Part shown: in pieces, positions 61,298 to 64,000 of the stretch
How the letters are laid out: each line of letters opens with the position of its first letter
How positions within the stretch are numbered: position 1 is the stretch's first letter
Assembly: GCA_034509925.1 (NCBI GenBank)
Contig: CM067530.1
Location: 6,134,001 to 6,198,000 of the forward strand
Direction of reading: 5' to 3'
Origin: Hirudinaria manillensis
Taxonomy: Eukaryota; Annelida; Clitellata; Hirudinida; Hirudinidae
Length of the DNA stretch: 64,000 nucleotides
Notes under the pieces: generated by a model
Told to the model about the DNA's origin: nothing
What the model saw: the letters and a program-made list of their open reading frames with translations, nothing else
The model's database searches: none
Program-made: the position numbers and the translations under genes

Positions 61298-64000
61298 GAC
61301 TTGGAAGCCTGAAATGAGCTCCAGGAATTGGCTTTGTTGTGCGTTTAACTAGTTAATATTTAACAATTATGATCAAATAATTAAACTTTTTATTCTATGG
61401 CCTGGGAGGTTCACGTTTTAAAATATTCTACTCCTTGAATATTCCTCCATTTGCAAATATAATTATAAAATAAATAATTATATAAATAAATAATTATTTT
61501 TATAAAATGATCAAGAAAATCGACTGCATATCTGCGACACATCCTCGTCACGATAAGGGAACAGACCAGTGACGTCACGTGGAATATTTAATATGCGACC
61601 ACAAATTTCACGACCGTGTTCAAGATTTTCAAAGACCCGCGAAGGAAGCAATGTATATTTGTCGGTAATCCGAGATAATGGTCTCCAAATTTATGGCCAC
61701 ACCTTTTATTTGCGGTTCCAGCGGCACTTCCGGACATTTTTTTTACAAAAAGAAGGAAAAATGATGATGCAATTTCAATGGTTTTGGAGAAGTCCAGCTG
61801 TTGTCGAATTGTTTGTTTGGAGTTGATTCAATTTGTGTTAATTCGAGTGAATATGTATGTTTGTTTGTTTGTTTTTTTTTTGTTTGTGCTTTGTGTTCAT
61901 GCAATATTTTATAAATGTAGTCGTAGGAGCATATAACACAATTAGGGAATATAAATTTCTCAAATAACCTCAAATTACTTTTCGCGTTACAAATTACGTT
62001 TCGCGTTGAAACATTGGAAGATTTTAAGATGGATTGGACATTTTTTGCAATTCGACATAAGGCAGCATAATAATAAAAATTATTATTACTCCAAGTTTTT
62101 TTTTTTACAAATTACTGGAAAAACCTTTGAAATTGACCGAGGAGATGATCAATACATGGACATGTTGCTGAAACATTGGCTGGCAAGATTTACGTTGCAT
62201 CGTTATTGCTAAAATAAGATATCGGTTCGTCATCAGAAGATATTCTGATAATTAATTTCTTCCCCTGGAAAATTGAAAACAATTCTTTAAGTTTTTTTTA
62301 CAAATTTTTACCATTAAAACCTCAAAAATAACCCTAAAAATGAATTAAACAAATTGACTTCCATGACTTCGTGAAGCATTTGCACTCAAAATGAGTGGTT
62401 TTTATTATTTTTTCCTTTTAGTTGAAAAGTTTTGCTTTTAAATCTGTCGAAAGTCTGACTTTGCGCCAAAGTCATCACTAATAAATGAGAGGTTTTCGCA
62501 CTAAAAGTTCACGTTTCCGTTCTTTAGAGTTAAATTAATAAATAAATGTAATTAGTTAATTAATTAATAACTTGTTTAAATGATAAAGAATTGGTTTAAT
62601 TAATTTTAAAATTAGTTTATTTGAAACAATTGAAAAAGAAATGAATCAAGTATGCTGGAAAGATGTTTCAAGACCGGTTGTAAGTTGACTATCGCTGCAC
62701 AAGGTTTCATGAATTAGCTTAATTTTAAGTTTAAGGTAAAAAAAAACAAACATTGTCACCGTTATGGATATAATTAATAAATAACCTTTATAATAAATAT
62801 CCAATAAATATCTTAAAAACAGCATCGATGATGTCATATCACGCCCCTTATTGAACGTCGTCTGAATTTGAGAGCAGTTCCGTGAGAGAAAATGCTATGG
62901 AAATATTTCAATTTTAAAATTCCTCACGTGATGGATTGTGATGCATGGAAGGCCAGCAGATCTCAGTAAGGTTTGGATTTGAATTTCAAAGAGTTCCTGC
63001 ACCTAATATCGTCCTCTTGTTTGCATATTTGAATTAAAAAAGATGCCCGTGTTTTCCAACGAAAGTTTTTAACGGTGGGTGAAAAAATATAAAAAAAATT
63101 GTTTTATCGAAGGATAAGAAAAAAGGATGGCAGCCCGCATTTTTAGTTGCATTTCTTTTCAAATTCTAAACCTTGAGCGACACGATTTATCATTAATTTC
63201 ACTGAAAATTTTAAAATTTTAGCTTAAAATCACCTCATTTGCGGAACGAACGAAAGAAGAATTATTTTTGATAATTTTCAACACGAGTTAATTAATTCGA
63301 TGCAAAGATTCTTTCTTGACTTAGAAATACCCTGCAGTATTTACAAATAAATTTTATGAGAAGAGCAGAGAAAATACAGAGACGAGCGTTTAGAAATGGC
63401 CAGACATCCTACTCGGGACGAAAATAATGTTGTCTGTCGTTGCGCGACTCCATCGAACCAATGGAAGTTGTTGTAAGCAGGAAGTTGCTTACGTGGAGAC
63501 GATGCTAGATAAATGTAATATGTCATCTACTCGTTTATTATTAGATGAAAGCCAACCCATTGGAGGAAATCTTCGATACCTAACCCTAGCCCGGTCTTAC
63601 CCTGGCCCTACTACTAGGGCTTGTCCCTAGTAGGGGACAAATCTGTACCCTACCTGCTAAGTCTGGAAATTCACAGGAAACTGATAAAACTTGCATTTGT
63701 AAGTTGGCTTTTGCCTGTCACTTCTTCAGGTACAATTCATTTCTCCAATGCGATGGTTGTGCAGTTCATGAAATTATTGTCAAATGTTAAGTGCAAGTCG
63801 GAATAAATAACATAATATTATTTCAGTTAAATAATATATTATTAGTTCAAATAAATTGTATTATATCATTTTGAATGAATAAATATAATTTAAGATCAAA
63901 TAAATATTATATCAGCTCAGAAAATGTGGACCTCGAGTTTATTGAATCATGAAAATATCAGCGTTTTAAAAAAAATCAAAGGATATTTTTGAATATTTAT
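61298..64000. other. No recognisable gene; Kv 5' side
   Basis: Probably contains 5' regulatory DNA and perhaps untranslated or alternative first exons of the Kv gene, none of which I can pin down. The open frames are short and unrecognised. A GC-rich segment with an inverted repeat occurs at about 63576-63650. Confidence 0.35.
63611..63633. repeat. Perfect 9-base inverted repeat with 5-base loop
   Basis: CTACTAGGG at 63611-63619 pairs perfectly with CCCTAGTAG at 63625-63633 across a CTTGT loop, in a GC-rich island of about 80 bases in otherwise AT-rich DNA. Confidence 0.8.

Overview
The window looks like nuclear DNA of an invertebrate animal, most likely an arthropod or close relative; I cannot name the species. 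It is AT-rich. Genes are split by many short GT-AG introns (often 60-150 bases). The set (Grainyhead factor, Shaker-type K+ channel, CUB protein resembling suppressor of lurcher, alpha-2-macroglobulin/TEP-family protein) is metazoan. No rRNA, tRNA, CRISPR array or prokaryotic operon was seen.

Layout. 1-5,470: no convincing gene, a GC-richer patch and simple repeats. 5,479-6,504 (-): glycogen-targeting subunit of protein phosphatase 1. 7,085-16,070: tandem array of an unfamiliar acidic, cysteine-containing protein, with one decayed remnant, five intact copies, and an orphan promoter cassette at the far end. Each intact copy carries its own TATA cassette and an almost invariant leader. 16,476-19,421 (+): ZnT7-type zinc transporter. 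20,704-25,804 (+): Grainyhead transcription factor, 18 exons. 26,670-28,541 (+): small secreted protein with a single laminin-G domain. 29,604-34,860 (-): PAXBP1/GCFC homologue, 19 exons, two GC-AG introns. 35,218-36,861 (+): PRPP synthetase of the plant-like class II type. 37,322-42,719 (-): secreted two-CUB protein. 45,157-46,985 (-): decayed partial copy of the 3' half of the neighbouring TEP gene. 47,433-54,614 (-): TEP/alpha-2-macroglobulin-like gene with a degenerate thioester site. 57,527-59,439 (+): ARL1 small GTPase. 59,831-61,297 (-): Shaker/Kv1 channel. 61,298-64,000: no gene seen.

The exon models for ZnT7, Grainyhead, LamG, PAXBP1, PRPP synthetase, CUB and ARL1 were joined by hand from splice sites plus family homology. 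In each case the summed coding length is an exact multiple of three with one terminal stop, which supports them. The genes are mostly unrelated housekeeping, developmental or secreted functions, with no operon-like logic. Links are limited to a divergent PAXBP1/PRPP-synthetase pair 357 bases apart and the TEP gene with its local partial duplicate.

The most unusual item is the 7-16 kb array. Its product has an acidic N-terminus, consecutive seven-residue units of the form C-x-x-x-F-x-x encoded by 21-base DNA repeats, a small Cys cluster, and a charged, probably helical C-terminal domain that I do not recognise.
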